Below, piece after piece: positions 30,000 to 42,158 of a DNA stretch of 64,000 nt (positions are counted from its first letter, which is position 1; every line of letters starts with the position of its first letter). Position numbers and translations under genes: made by a program. The stretch is from assembly GCA_021234155.1 (NCBI GenBank), contig JAJEKV010000035.1, forward strand, positions 12,090,407 to 12,154,406, in the 5' to 3' direction. The notes below the pieces were generated by a model. The model was not told the origin of the DNA, made no database searches, and was given only the letters and a program-made list of their open reading frames with translations. This DNA is from Isoetes taiwanensis (Eukaryota > Streptophyta > Lycopodiopsida > Isoetales > Isoetaceae).

Positions 30000-32573
30000 C
30001 TACTGCTGCTTACATTCTGGTGGCTGCTCCCCTCCTGCTTGACCAGCAGATGTTTTCTGTACAACCTGTAAGATATAGACATTCTTATCGTCTCAAATAT
30101 CAATTACTAGTCTAGGAGTAATAGATTGACCAAGAAATGAAATGTGTCCGCTCACCTTTCCTTGAGGTGCAGTGCGCTGAAAAGAAAACAACAATAGTGC
30201 ATTAATGGGCTGGTACCATAGCAAGTGTTCCAACCTCTTAAACAGAAAATACCTTACGGCTCTTGTCAACTTCTTCTTCTTCTTCATCATCATCATCCTC
30301 ATCCTCATCTTCATCCTCGTCCTCATCTTCGTCCTCATCCTCATCATCACCATCATCGTCATCATCATCATCAGCCTCCTCATACTCTTCTCCTTGCAAT
30401 GCATCCCCTGTAAACCATGACACAGCATGGGGTATAATTTTCTCCTTGATAGTTGACCTGACAAATATGACATGTATTAGATCAAAATCGTAACATGCAG
30501 AAGTGGAATACATCACAATACACACCCAATGTCATAGTCCTGTTCCATCATATCTTGCAAATTTTCTGCCTGTAAAACCATAAAGAATATATTTACTTGT
30601 CAATAAAACTAAGCAAAGAAAGGCATTTGCCCCCTCTGTAGGATTACCTCTTCCTGATCTATTTCATCATCATCCTCTGGTACTTGTGGTGGGCTGAAGA
30701 AATTGAAGAAGCTTTCGCACTGCTCTGTCTTGGTAACAGGCTTTGCATTCTTGGCACCCTTTTTAGGTTTCTTCTTCAAGACTTTCTGGGTCAGATTCTT
30801 TCCAGCAATCCACTCAATTTCCGTCCTAAAAACAACCACAGAATAAGAACCAATACAGACTATTAACAGAAACACATGAGCATGAAAGTTGCCAATCTAC
30901 CCAATAGCACGTTCCAAAATAGGTTCATCTTCATCAACCATGTGATATGTCTTGCTCAACTGCAAGAGTGAAACATTAAAGTTATGAAGCATAAAAGCTA
31001 AAGCAGCTGTTAGCAAGTTGATCAACCCTTACCATAGTGTTTTTAAAATATGGGTTTACATCAAAGTAAAAGTCTAGCCTGAAGCCTTTGGGATTATCCA
31101 AATGAACCCACTTTATGTCCGTAAGGTATTTAAGGGCACCTTCATCACGCTCAGTAATCTGAATAAAAACCAAAAAAATATAAAAAACGTGATTTTTATC
31201 CTCGAGTGCAATATCAAATTTACCTGCATTGCCAATACTTCATTTGTTTTCATAGCTGTTAGCCAAAACTCTGGCACTCCTTTCTCTGTTTCATTGACTC
31301 AATACATTAGCACAATTATAAAACATTAATTAAAATAAACATATGCTCAACTACCTTCTTCAGCCTTCTCTTCAGCTGCAGGAGCTTCTATCTTTTCCTC
31401 CTCAGGACCAACTACCCCATTTACAATATCATAACGCTGTGTATAATAGATCCTCATTACGTTATGCCCAAAAAGGCGACTTACTTTCCTCGGCATTAAA
31501 ATTTGCTACTAAATATACCTTGGCATAAAATGGCGCATACAGCTTCTGATACTTCTCTTCCAAAGCAGCCCTTTCCTCACGAAATTTAGCTTCAAGCTCA
31601 TCATGTTGCTTCTGTTAAAAAAAATGAATCGCAAAGGCATGAATGTTCGTCCTTTCCAAAAGAACCAAATAAAACACATTCAGGACCATATTATGGCAAC
31701 TACTATTGGCCAGTCTAAAACTGCAGTATATACAACATCACTAATTAAGCATTGTAAAATGCTAACCTGCAGCTCCTGAAGGGTCTGTACTCTCTGTTTT
31801 ACTTTTGGAGATAGAGACTCAATGTATCCAGAAGATTGGCCCGCAAGATATTGAAGCTTGTCCTGCAGAAGTTGACACCAAATTATTATCTTGGGCCACA
31901 AGCAACTAAAATAAGGACACAAACACATACTTTTAGTACATTAACCAGGCCTGCACGATCTGCAGCACTCAAAGCTGTAAAAAGAACGCATCATGTTAGC
32001 TCGAAAGAAAGGAACAGTTGACAAGACAGTAACGCATCATGTAAGCTCGAATGGAAAGAATAGTTGAGTAGACAGTTTATGCTTGTAAATCATATTTTCT
32101 CAAATCTATAAATTATGCCCAAATTTTTTTTGAAACTGCCATTCGTTACAAATTTAGTTTGGCACCTAAATCTTGCACCATGAACCAATTCTAAGTTCTT
32201 TCACGCAAATAAAAACGATTAACTAGTAATAATAATGGGGCAAGTGACAAGACAATGGAGACAATGAAAGAACGATAACACTCAAAAGATTTTAGTTAAA
32301 TTCGCCGAGCTAAAGAATCTAATGTCCACCTGAGCAAATAAAAAGAAAAGTCTACAAGCTTTCGTCTATAACTGGGGTACGACAATCATTCCAAAAAGAG
32401 ACAGGAACCGTTACTCTTATATCAAGCAAAAACCAATGACCCAAGAAAACAAGAACCACGCATTGCAAAAGCAAAGCGTTGGAGGGGGCACCTCCAGAAA
32501 CAGGCGGCAAACTGGAACCGAGATCTCCCATAGAAAAGGGAGGCAACTTCTCATTACCGCCAGGATTACTCAT
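30000..32573 (-). CDS. NAP1: nucleosome assembly protein 1 (NAP1) histone chaperone, 13 exons
   Basis: NAP1 binds H2A-H2B (and H3-H4) and shuttles histones for nucleosome assembly. Coding exons on the minus strand: 32492-32573, 31931-31974, 31767-31862, 31519-31611, 31355-31436, 31224-31285, 31033-31158, 30901-30959, 30648-30825, 30526-30569, 30253-30457, 30156-30176 and 30003-30065, with stop TAG at 30000-30002. All junctions are GT-AG and in phase, giving about 385 residues. Family marks are [10 protein letters not shown] near the start, a long helix ([20 protein letters not shown]), [61 protein letters not shown], and [17 protein letters not shown]. An acidic Asp/Glu tail of about 35 residues follows. 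The end CKQQ is the farnesylation box known from plant NAP1. The start at 32573 is the first in-frame ATG of that exon; a start at the internal Met 15 is possible. Confidence 0.95.
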
Positions 32574-32760
32574 TTTTGTCGCAGAAAAGCTCGAAGAGGC
32601 CGCAGTCCGAGGCAGCAGAACTGGGGCAGTCCAAAATCTTCAAGCTGGGAGGCCGGAGCTGCAAGCTACCCTAGTCAGCAGGGAGCTAGGGCGGCCGGAG
32701 AGATGGGAGCTCCCGTTCAAGGGTTAAAAAAAAAGTTCTTATCGAAGGATAGAGAAACCC
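32574..32760 (-). promoter_or_regulatory. NAP1 5' untranslated and proximal promoter region
   Basis: A GC-richer stretch directly upstream of the NAP1 ATG. On the minus strand it contains CCTTAACCCTT- and AGGGTTT-like telo-box sequences (the plus strand reads GAAACCCTAAAGCG near 32754). Telo-boxes are common in promoters of plant growth-related genes. No clear TATA box was found. Confidence 0.4.
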
Positions 32761-34990
32761 TAAAGCGCAGGATTGTGGGCGGTAAAATAAAACAATATTA
32801 AGAAGGGTGTTAACGATGTTGCTAACGTGTCCCCCAACTAAGTCCCTCGTTCCTGTCTTTTATTTATGAATGATTCCATATATAACCGAAAAATGCAATG
32901 CTTATAACAAATGCAAGCTCTATTTCCAGGGTTTATGGGATTTGTTTTTAACATTCAATATGAACCATTGATTTTGAGCATATCCCCAGTATCATGCCAA
33001 ATCAATGGCTCACAACTTTTTTCTCAAAAAAGGCCTCGCCACTTTCTAAGGTCGATTTCCAATATGGAGACATTTAAATTCACCATAGACTCGGCCAAAT
33101 AAAAACCCAAAGCCGCCCCAATGACTATCGCAGTATTCCTGAAGAAGATGCTGCCGGATCACTATTGCATGGTCGGAAGATGGCGCGAAGACAGAAGATG
33201 GTCTGGCATGCAGCATCAGAATATCTACATGGCCGCCAAAAGAATAACAGAGCAATCCTGTTCGTCTGCAAAAAAAAAAAACAAACAAGAATGCAACTGG
33301 CTGGTCTGCAGCATCGAAGTGCATTTGGAATCTCCTTCTATAGGATAAGCCCAAATTATTGAACCATAGTCAGAAAAAACAGAACAATCTACAACCTATT
33401 AAACAATCTACGCTGCTCTCCACACTCCCTATTAAACAATCTACGCTGCTCTCCACACTCCCTGCCTCACCGCAAGAAGCTTTGCAATCCCTATTCTAAA
33501 CCAAGAAATGTTTAATCTGGATTCAGAACGGTCGCCCTACTCTCCCGCCTTTGATGCCTTTGATGCCTACCAATGCATTGCCTGCATGCCTTCCGCAGCT
33601 GCATCTCCCCTACTCAGCTCCAAGAACCGGCCATGCTCTCCCTGCTCTGCGCTAAAAATAGATAGCAGCATGAAGACTTATCCACGTCCTGCAAATCCGA
33701 GCTCCTAACAATAGCAAAAAAAAAAAAAAATCCAAAACAGCCCAAAATAGGTGACCACTAAATGCAATTAAGCTGCTCAAACATGCCAAAATATACCCTT
33801 TTTCATACAATACGGCATCAAAATCATAGTCCTAACCACTGAATCCCAAATACCAAACTAAAATCACAGAAGTTTATGGTTTACTTTATAAACTTTTCGC
33901 AACTCGTTTTGTATTGGGGAAGTGTATTCTCGCAATGGTTGGGACTATGATTCAGGTATGATATTATATTTAAATTCGTATATTTTAGTGAAAACAAAGT
34001 GCTACGCACGGAGGGTTGCCCTCCAGTGGCCCAAGAGTGTGAGTGTGTTTTCATGTTTGTTGTCATTTCATGACACACACCTAGATGGGACCTATCCTCA
34101 CTGTCGTACGTTGTTGAAGTGTTTTTCCCATACTAACTTAAGTAGCACTGGGAAACGTTAGTGCCTTCTTTCTTTCTTCCCTTTTTTTTGCGGGCAATGT
34201 GTTTTGGGGGTTCAAACATATTTAGATTGATCAAATGGTGTGGTCAACGACCATGTTATTCCACCTTATAAGGGACAAGGATCACAGACGAAGGAGTGCT
34301 CTCGACCCTTGAAATATGGTGTGAAAGTGCATTTTTAGTACATCTTCCAAATGAAACTTCTTTCACTTTTGACCACATGGCGCAGCAGAATGACCTGTAG
34401 TGCATTTCCCTTAAATGCCATGAATTCCCTTAAGATATCCTAAAATTAGAGATTGTCCAACTATTCCCTTGGATTCCACAACATTCCAAACAATTCTCTA
34501 AATTATAGATGTCCTAGGCCATTCCTTTTGAAGCTTTGAGCGTGCAGATTTCAAGGGTGCCATTCCAACTCGAACTTTAAGGCATTTGAGCAGATTTCAT
34601 GGGTGCCATTGCCATTCCAACCCGAAGTTTAAGGCATTTGATGTCGACGTGCAAGAAAAGGGAGAATGATTATTGCCCAGCTATAGGGCATTCAAAGATC
34701 ATCTATGAATGCCTAAAAATGCCTTTCCAATAGCTATTTAACAAAAACAAGTTTATTTCAGTTATTGCTAGAGACAACAGTTTAACATACATGTGGGATG
34801 TTTCAAATGACATCATTAGGACCATTTTAGTTCAGTTTTAAATGGTTAGCGTGATCATGTCAAGGGAAAATTAGGTAAAATAAGAAAAAGAGGGTACTAT
34901 TAATAACAATACAGAATCTTTTAATTGGCACTTAGATTTGTATATAAATAATAGTGTACAACAAATTTCAGTCATTCACTAGAATCCTTC
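32761..34990. other. intergenic, small repeats only
   Basis: No gene recognised. A 33-bp unit (CCTATTAAACAATCTACGCT...) is repeated twice at 33395-33460. A roughly 50-bp unit with GGGTGCCATT...AAGGCATTTGA is doubled at 34550-34640. The hairpin motif at 33990-34032 is listed separately. Confidence 0.5.
33990..34032 (-). mobile_element. Helitron-like 3' terminus candidate, copy 2
   Basis: Second copy of the double hairpin seen at 18436-18482: on the minus strand GGAGGG-caa-CCCTCC, then GTGC-gta-GCAC, then CTAA about ten bases later. The two copies share about 40 bases and then diverge on both sides. That fits short ends of different elements more than a simple duplication. Confidence 0.35.
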
Positions 34991-36073
34991 CATCATTTTT
35001 TTTAAATCTTCAGCTTGTTTTCGCGCAGAAATTCATGATTGGCCACGGAAAGCCCACTTGTTTCGGGCTTTGGTAGAGCCTGTTTTACTGTATGGTTCTG
35101 AAGTGTGGGGGCCTGCCATTAGTGCTAGTGCTTGGGAGAGCTTGGAGCGGGTGCAAAAGTCCTTTCTCACTTACAGCCTCGGAGTTAAAACAACGGTGCC
35201 CTATGCTATTCTTTTACAAGAGACAGGTTTTTGGCCTCTTCAACATTCTGCCATGAAGCGCCATCTCCACTATATCTGCAAGGTGCACCACATGAATGAT
35301 GTTAGGTATCCTGTTCTTGCACTTGCCATGGCTGAATCTCCTCAGCGTTTGAAACGATGTTGGAAAGAGCATTGCACTACATGGTTTGCCCGTTGGCTGT
35401 GGTAACCCGAAAGCACCGCCTCGATGCTTGCCGATTCGATCCCGAGCTTTTGCAACAATATCTTAATGGTCGTTTTTCTCAAAAGTTATGGGACGCAGTT
35501 ACTTTGGCCCAAGTGAAAACTGGTCATTATCATGCACACATAAATCCCACCTTGGCACCAGGGCCCCAAGCTTATTTGCTTGCTTCATTGTCCGTGAACA
35601 AGCTTGTAGCTATTGCATCAATTTGCACCTGGTCCCACAGTTCTGATTGAGACAAAGTGGATGGGAGCGGCGCGAATTGCCACGAAGCGCGAGACTATGT
35701 GCCGTTGCCGCCATGTTTATTGAAGATGAAAGCCATACTCTTCCGAGTTGCCCCGCTTTTTGATAGTCCGGAATCATTTTTTGACCTTAGCATTCCATTC
35801 CACGCTTCCACAACTTCTCAGAGCACCATCTGTGCATGACTTGGCATTATATATACTTGAGGTTCTAGATAAACGTCTGCAATTACTGAGCCCTCAGTAG
35901 TCATTATCTCCGTTTATCTAGTATCATCATTACTGCAAAGGTTTTTCCCTTGAAAACCTTTTGAGGCAGAGGTTTTTTAATCCTAGTAGTAATGATTGTA
36001 CTAGCCCATTGTATGGGTCCCATGACCTATTGGTCTCCGTGGACGTTAAAAAACTATTCTATTCTATTCTATT
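34991..36073 (+). mobile_element. 5'-truncated LINE with (TTCTA)n tail
   Basis: Contains the C-terminal part of a LINE reverse transcriptase protein (35040-35650), then a 3' untranslated region with the shared hairpin block (about 35940-36044) and a TTCTA tail to 36073. The start near 34.99 kb is a truncation, typical of incomplete target-primed reverse transcription. The stem-loop at 36017-36044 has GACC/GGTC inner and GTCC/GGAC outer pairs. Confidence 0.85.
35040..35650 (+). pseudogene. LINE reverse transcriptase, C-terminal part
   Basis: The plus-strand frame starting at 35058 reads ...ALVEPVLLYGSEVWGPAI, then LERVQKSFLTYSLGVKTTVP and a W-rich segment. This is the thumb and post-RT region found in plant and animal LINE ORF2 proteins (the LLYGSEVW block followed by ...Q..FL...LG). 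After 35404 the reading shifts frame to the 35357-35650 frame. The catalytic FADD-type motif lies upstream of the truncation and is missing. Confidence 0.82.
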
Positions 36074-36780
36074 TATTATTTCAATGTTACAGCTACATCA
36101 TCGGAGGCAAGAAAACATGGTCTGTGCTTCACAACCAGATATGAGTAATAGCTGATGTCCTGAAATAATTACTTACAAGATCCACATCTGACATTTAAGT
36201 TAAAGACAAAACCTACAGAATAACATGAAAGTGACATGTTCATTGCATAAGTTAAGCATTGAATTAAAAAAAAAATACATGTATTCGCAGTAAATTGGAG
36301 ATGGCAAGCAGACGAGGAAGACTTATGCTATGTTGAACCTTATGGTACCAATCACAGTCACATTCTTCATGAATCCTACCAAAATAGGAACTTAGGAAAT
36401 ATAGATTTTCTGATACAGACTAAAAATCATCAACATCAATCATTTATTACTTATCTGCAAAGACATAGATTTTGCAATTCCACAACCAGCGATCTCATTG
36501 TTCATGGTAGAAGGCTTTATCAATATATATTGCCGATGCCTTACATGTATCAAATCAAGCGTGCTTTAAAGATCTGAAACACCTAGACAAGTTTGGCAGG
36601 TCGATAATGCTAATGTGTTGCGGTGGAAGCTAATTAAAGTGTGTGATGAAGATCTTTTCTCCTCGTATCTGCAATCATTTTCCTACCAGATTTGGAAAAC
36701 GTGTCACAAACAGAAGTATATAATTCAACCCCTTAACAACATACCTCGTTACGCAATTATTATCTGATCTTTACAATTGT
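36074..36780. other. intergenic, no recognised gene
   Basis: Nothing recognised between the LINE tail and the PPR relic. Confidence 0.5.
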
Positions 36781-36783
36781 GAA

Positions 36784-38540
36784 CTACATAAAATGTACAA
36801 ATCTAATACCTGCACAAGTTTCACGCTTTCCCAACCATGCTATACATGCTGGCAAGCATGATATATAGAATAGAATAGATGCATCTTCAGGATCCAATCC
36901 GAAGACAAATTTTTGCAGCCCACTTTCCTTGTTCCATATCATTAAGAACTCTGCAGGAACCAAGCAATGCCCTCCAACATGTTGCATAGAATGATGAGCC
37001 ATACTGTAAATTTGTGCCTCAGCTTCATCTAGCCATCCAACACAGCCCAAGAAGGTCACTTGCGCAATTACAATGTTTCAATTATGGCCCAATGTTGTGA
37101 GCGTAACCCATAGAAACAAAAAAGTGGTAAGCTTCATTAATTAGGCCAGCATGATTGCAAGCACACAGCATGGTTACAAAGGTTATTTCATCTGCTACCA
37201 TTTCTTTCAACTTCATCTGTTGATAAATTTTCACAGCTTGGCTACCATAGCCATGGTGCCCATGTGCTCCCGTGATAGTGTTCCATATGACAATATTTCA
37301 TGCAGACAGTTTATCATATACTATATGTGCCTCTTCTAGACACCCGCATTTTGCATACATATTTAAAATAGCATTATTGACATATTTGTTTTAGACACAT
37401 GGTTCAAAATATATGCATGCAACCACTTACCATTTATCATGGACATTTGATCTGCACATGCATCAAGAATGCTAATGAAGACTAGAATATCTGATTTTAG
37501 GTTTTTGAGCATCATACCTTGAAAAGGTTGGAGCGCCTTAGCAATGCATCCTTGACGAGTATAGCCTACAATAATCGCATTCCAAGAGGAAGTGTCCCCT
37601 TGTGGCATTGTGTCAAATACTTTAGAAGCTTCCTTGATGCACCCATTTTGAGCATAACTAGATAGCATAATGTTCCATGAGATCAAATTCCTCTGGGGTA
37701 TTTTTTGAAATGAACTAAAGCCTTTGCAAAGTGTTGGCATTCAAGATGACCCTGCAATTAAAGAATTCCAGGAAGTGTCCTTTTGTGGCATTCTATCAAA
37801 GAGGCAATGGCCTCTTTTAGGTGCCCTCGTCTAGCATAACTTGATAATAAAGCATTCCATGAAACCACGTCCCTATTGGGCATTTGCTTAAAGACATAAA
37901 AAACTTCCTTAAGATGCCCCTTTTGGGCAAGACCTGAAACGATAGCAGCCCATGAGACAATATCTCGGTTGGGCATTTGACAAAAGAGTTCAACAGCCCT
38001 TAGGAGGAAGTTTTACTCAGCATATGTTGAGATCAAGGCATTCCATGAAGCTACATTTCGAAAAGGTGTCTTGTTGGATAAATCCATTGCCTTCTCAAAG
38101 TGACAATGTTGAGCATAACCATTAATCATGGCATTCCAAGAGACTACCTTTCTTTGAGGCATTTTTCTAAAAATGTCAAGAGCTTCCTTCAACTTCCCTT
38201 GTTGGACATGGCTGGATATCAATGCATTCCACGCAACTATATCGAATTGTGGGATTTGAATAAACGAATTAAAAGCCTGGTCTAGCTGACCTTGCTGATA
38301 ATTAGTCGAAATCATAGTGGTAACTGATAGCAAACTTTTACAAGTTATACAATGGAATAATTCCTCAACTTCTTTGAACCATCCCTGTTGACAATCATAA
38401 TGTGCCAAGAATAGGAATTACATTCATCCATTTTATTAAAATAGCTCTAGCATCGTGGAGAGCTCCACATTTGACATACATTCTGATAAGCAAGTCTGCA
38501 TGCACCTAATGCTCCTAGTTTTGTTTGTTGTTCCAGTTGT
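36784..38540 (-). pseudogene. PLS-type pentatricopeptide repeat (PPR) protein pseudogene
   Basis: Plant organelle RNA-binding PPR protein of the PLS class, now broken into at least five frames on the minus strand. In order: a start near RMYVKCGALHDAR (about 38490); fragments 38013-38408 and 37758-37976 with repeats such as VVSWNAMINGYAQ and RDIVSWAAIVSGLAQKG; 37363-37740 with NLISWNIMLSSYAQNG and a long repeat; a stretch at 37090-37330 (GAHGHHGYGSQAVKIYQQM, then ACNHAGLINEAYHFF); and 36784-37059 with the C-terminal VFGLDPEDASI region. At least eight repeats of 31-36 residues are visible. There is no intron and no DYW motif is seen. PPR genes of this class edit or stabilise organelle RNA; this one has several frameshifts and stops and is dead. 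Confidence 0.88.
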
Positions 38541-39441
38541 TCTGAGGGATAATATCCTAGGTTGCCAAATACCCTTAGGTTATCGACATTAGGTTGGTTG
38601 CAAAAAGAGCAAAAAACGGAGTTGCATTGTGTTATCTAGATATACTAATTCGGGAGCCAATCACGATGATCTTGGCACAAGTCCTGAAGGCGAGAGCTGG
38701 ATTTGAAAAGGAGCCTAACTAAATTGGCATCTTGGTCTGTGCAAGGAAGAATGTGGCATTTGGGATGAATGTAGCTTCCCAAAAATGCAGGCACCTGCCA
38801 AAATGAAGTGAGGCAGACGAGAAGGAGCAGGCATGATACACAGGGTAGGAGCAGCGACGAAGCCCGACGATCAGGCAGCCTGTGTTCATCGTAATATTTC
38901 GTGTTGCTTACAACTTGAGCAGGCCATTCGGCGCACTCCAGCATCAAAACCTCTACATGATCAATGTGTGTTTAACCTTAGAGTTAATGGTTTTACTCTT
39001 GTACATCTTCATGCTTGACGATTGGACTTCTATGTCTTCATGATTCTTCATTCAACTTCTATGTCTCCTGTAGTATCATGTGTTTTCTCTGCTCCATCGG
39101 TGTCTACTAGATCAATTATTTCGCGAATCATGTGTACTGGACTATTATTTCATAGATCAGGTATGCCATCATCTTCTGCATCAGCTCCACCTGCGCTAAT
39201 TTCACAATCAGCTTCTAATCTAGCAATTTCAAGGTGGTCCTCTTGATTTAGACTTCCTTAAAGTTGTTCCTCCATTGTACTCCATATGGACAGTTTGAAC
39301 CTATTGATTATCCACTTCTTCTACTTCAATTTGTCATTTCCTCTTCACAATCAAGCACTCAAATCAGGTGTCCCCTTTGACGGCAAGGTCATGGAAGTTA
39401 ACTTAACTATTCCAAGTCCCCAAAAATTGGTTCAAGAAAAT
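38541..39441. other. intergenic, no recognised gene
   Basis: Short frames only, including one Ser-rich frame at 39022-39246 on the plus strand that matches no known family. Confidence 0.5.
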
Positions 39442-39992
39442 CATTAGGGTTTTTTTGAGATTAAAAAAGGGCCTTCAAAACATGCCAACTAAGCCAAATG
39501 AAGATAAATAAACTACCAATCAGAAATCAGAGCCTGACGGGTCCAGTCAGCAAAACTGTTATAACTAACTCACTGGATCATATTTTCTAGCATAACTATT
39601 GATAGAAAAGTCCAAATGAGCTCTCGTTTAGTGCAATAGATAGATCTCGTCGAGATCTTTCTAATCTTAGGTGCTTTGAACATATTTTAACCACTTATGA
39701 TTGTCAAAACCCCAAAAAATATGGTTTTTACCATTTTTTACTGTCTTACGAGACTAAAATATATGCAAAACCACCCAAGATTGGAAAGATCTCAATGAGA
39801 CCTATCTATTGCACCAAACAAGAGCTCATTTGGACTTTTCTATCAACACTTATGCTAGAAAATGTGATCCAGTGAGTTAGTTATAACTGTTTTGCTGACT
39901 GGATTACCAGTTCTGTTTTCTGATTGGTAGTTCATATAGCTTAGTCAGCAGTTCTTAGAAGGCCCTTTTATGATCTCAAAAAATCCCTAATG
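39442..39992. repeat. long foldback (inverted repeat), arms about 240 bp
   Basis: The left arm starts CATTAGGGTTTTTTTGAGAT. The right arm ends with the complement, CTCAAAAAATCCCTAATG. The arms pair over most of their length, with shared blocks such as CAGCAAAACTGTTATAACTA, AGAAAAGTCCAAATGAGCTC and GCAATAGATAG, at roughly 85-90 percent identity by eye. The unpaired centre is under 100 bp. A single-strand transcript would form a long hairpin. It looks like a foldback-type MITE; the flanks CAT...ATG make the duplication ambiguous. Confidence 0.88.
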
Positions 39993-40200
39993 CTCAAAGA
40001 CTTGCTTGTTTTCCACCCTTGGATGTCTCTTCTAGTTTTGCACCTATGACCAGAGTCTTAAATCATCTTAAATCATGTGTAACCTGCTATTTATGCAATG
40101 CCCAAGCTTAGCAACAGGTCATATGAATCAAGCAGATTGGCCAACCCCAGCAATAGGATGTCTAGCTAAAGATCTCTTATAAGAGGGTCTATGTTTGGCC
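39993..40200. other. flank between foldback and Copia relic
   Basis: No coding sequence recognised except a possible Copia protease or pre-integrase relic running into the next feature. Confidence 0.3.
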
Positions 40201-40440
40201 CTGTAGGAGTTCTTGGCTCAACACGGTGAATGGGGCTGCCCAACTTAAAACCTCAGGCATTGGAATGTGAAGCGTGCCATTTAGGCAAGCAATACCAAGC
40301 ATCATATCCTTTTCAAGCTACTCATAGAGCTGCAGGTCCATTAGAACTGATACATTCAGACTTATATGCCTACAAAGTCATTCGGAGGTATTGCCCACAC
40401 CCAAAATGGGAATAGCAGACTAGAAAAAATAGAGCTTTCT
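40201..40440 (+). pseudogene. Copia GAG-pre-integrase fragment
   Basis: The plus-strand frame at 40230-40415 reads GLPNLKP...CEACHLGKQ...PFQATHRAAGPLELIHSDLY, the end of the pre-integrase zinc domain and the start of the integrase core of Ty1/Copia elements. The frame is lost soon after. A further short remnant with YRNGTAKP lies near 40820. It faces the opposite way to the relic at 42.15-43.0 kb, so it is another element. Confidence 0.8.
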
Positions 40441-40912
40441 GTGTGCTCTATGTTGCATTTGGATCCAAACTTTTGGGCAAAATCGGGTAGGGCATGCTTT
40501 GGTTAACAGTGATCTTCTTAGAGTTTCCTATTCGTTGCATGCTAGGATGGGATTTTTGATGCTCAAAATCCAAAGACTGAATACAAGATTTGGAGTGATC
40601 TGTAACCTGCTTAGTGCTTACCAACGTTTCTGATTATTAGGTTATTCATCTTCAGATTTGCAAATGTCGTGTTGCCTTCTGAATTAATACTGAGCATTAT
40701 CTGATCTGTAACTCTGTGACCTGATCTATAACATGTAGCTCTGGGCTGCTTTTACAAACAAATACAACTTCATTTGAAAAAAGAGCCCAAGGATTTATGA
40801 TTGCAGTTCCAACGAGGTGAAGCTTATAGAAATGGAACCGCCAAACCATCTTCAAGTTTTTATGCAGCCCAACAAAGAATGATAATGTTAACTAAATTTC
40901 TGCTCTCTCTCT

Positions 40913-40913
<1 letters not shown>

Positions 40914-40955
<42 letters not shown>

Positions 40956-41055
40956 CGAGAACTTAAACATAACCTGTGCTGAGTGTCTCATAAAAATCTC
41001 AAGAATAAACAGCTTCTTCTACAAACTGCATATTCCAGATGGAAAAACTCTTTTG
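40914..41055. repeat. poly(A) run plus 102-bp direct repeat, copy 1
   Basis: A run of about 37 A (40914-40950) followed by a unit from CCCGAGAACTTAAACATAAC (40954) to 41055. The unit recurs almost unchanged at 41935-42036, again just after an A run. Confidence 0.85.
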
Positions 41056-41920
41056 AAAAGCTCTCTTGGCCTCATAGCCACTATATCCATCTCTCTTACC
41101 GCTGCAACAAATTGGCTCTGCAACGTCTCCTCTTCTTCTCAGTTATGATCTATCGGCAAAAGATTTTCTCTTCCGGATCTTGCAAAACACGTCTCTGGGC
41201 GCATGCATAGGTCGCATGCGTAGGTTGCAAGCTGCCATGAATAACACAAGCAATTTCGAAAATGCACCTGGCTTTTTCTTCTGCAAATACTTCTTCTTCC
41301 CGTGAATAAGATAAAGAGAAGAATTTGAAAATGAGTTATACCCTACTCAAATTTGCATGTATTTGATTATTTCATATAATCATTAAAAGTGCACCATGCC
41401 AGCAAAATGTCTCTCAACATTTAATTTTGCTAAAAGGGTCCAGATATTCTCCCATTTTCAGTGAGCAATCAACAAATTTGAGTATAGTATATTTATTATT
41501 TAGGTCCACCACTCATTTAATTTTGAATCAGACCTTTGGTGTATTTTTTTCCCTAATAAAGCCGAATAGTGGCTAACCCAACAAGCAGGATGGGCATGCT
41601 CTATGCTTTGTTACAAAGCTAAGCATCTGTTTTCCATTTCTTAACTCATGTAAAAATATGCCACAGTGTTTGGCTATGTTCTTTGGCAAATCCCCTAGCA
41701 TACAGCTTAAATATGTTAATACATATGCTAGGATATGAAAGATGAAAGTTTATAATGTCCTTTCGACATTCTTCTTTAGTATATATTTGTCTATGGGCAT
41801 ATACTAAATTGATTTAAAGATCCTTCCCAATAGGTTGGGTTTGATTCATGCAAGTTATTCCAGGCATATGCCTGTTCTGCACTTCTTAACACTTGTTAAC
41901 ACCTGCACAAGTACTAACAT

Positions 41921-42036
41921 AAAAAAAAAAAAAACCCGAGAACTTAAACATAACCTGTGCTGAGTGTCTCATAAAAATCTCAAGAATAAACAGCTTCTTC
42001 TACAAACTGCATATTCTAGATGGAAAAACTCTTTTG
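41921..42036. repeat. poly(A) run plus 102-bp direct repeat, copy 2
   Basis: A run of 14 A, then the second copy of the 102-bp unit, 981 bp from the first, with a single clear difference (ATATTCTAGA for ATATTCCAGA). The two copies could be what remains of a recent local duplication or of paired element ends. Confidence 0.85.
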
Positions 42037-42043
42037 GTAACAA

Positions 42044-42118
42044 GATCATAGCACCTCCATGCCTCTGTATCATAGCATCTACATGCTTCTGTATCATAGC
42101 ATCTCCATGCCTTCATGC
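42044..42118. repeat. 27-bp tandem repeat, about three copies
   Basis: ATCATAGCA(C/T)CT(C/A)CATGC(C/T)TCTGT-type units in a row, next to the end of the 102-bp direct repeat. Confidence 0.8.
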
Positions 42119-42158
42119 CATTCAGGATATCCAAATGAAAATTATTGTAGTTGCCCTG

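Noticed and set aside
30225-30493. Plus-strand Ser-rich, His-rich and hydrophobic frames at 30.2-30.5 kb
   Set aside because: They are complements of the NAP1 acidic-tail codons on the minus strand.
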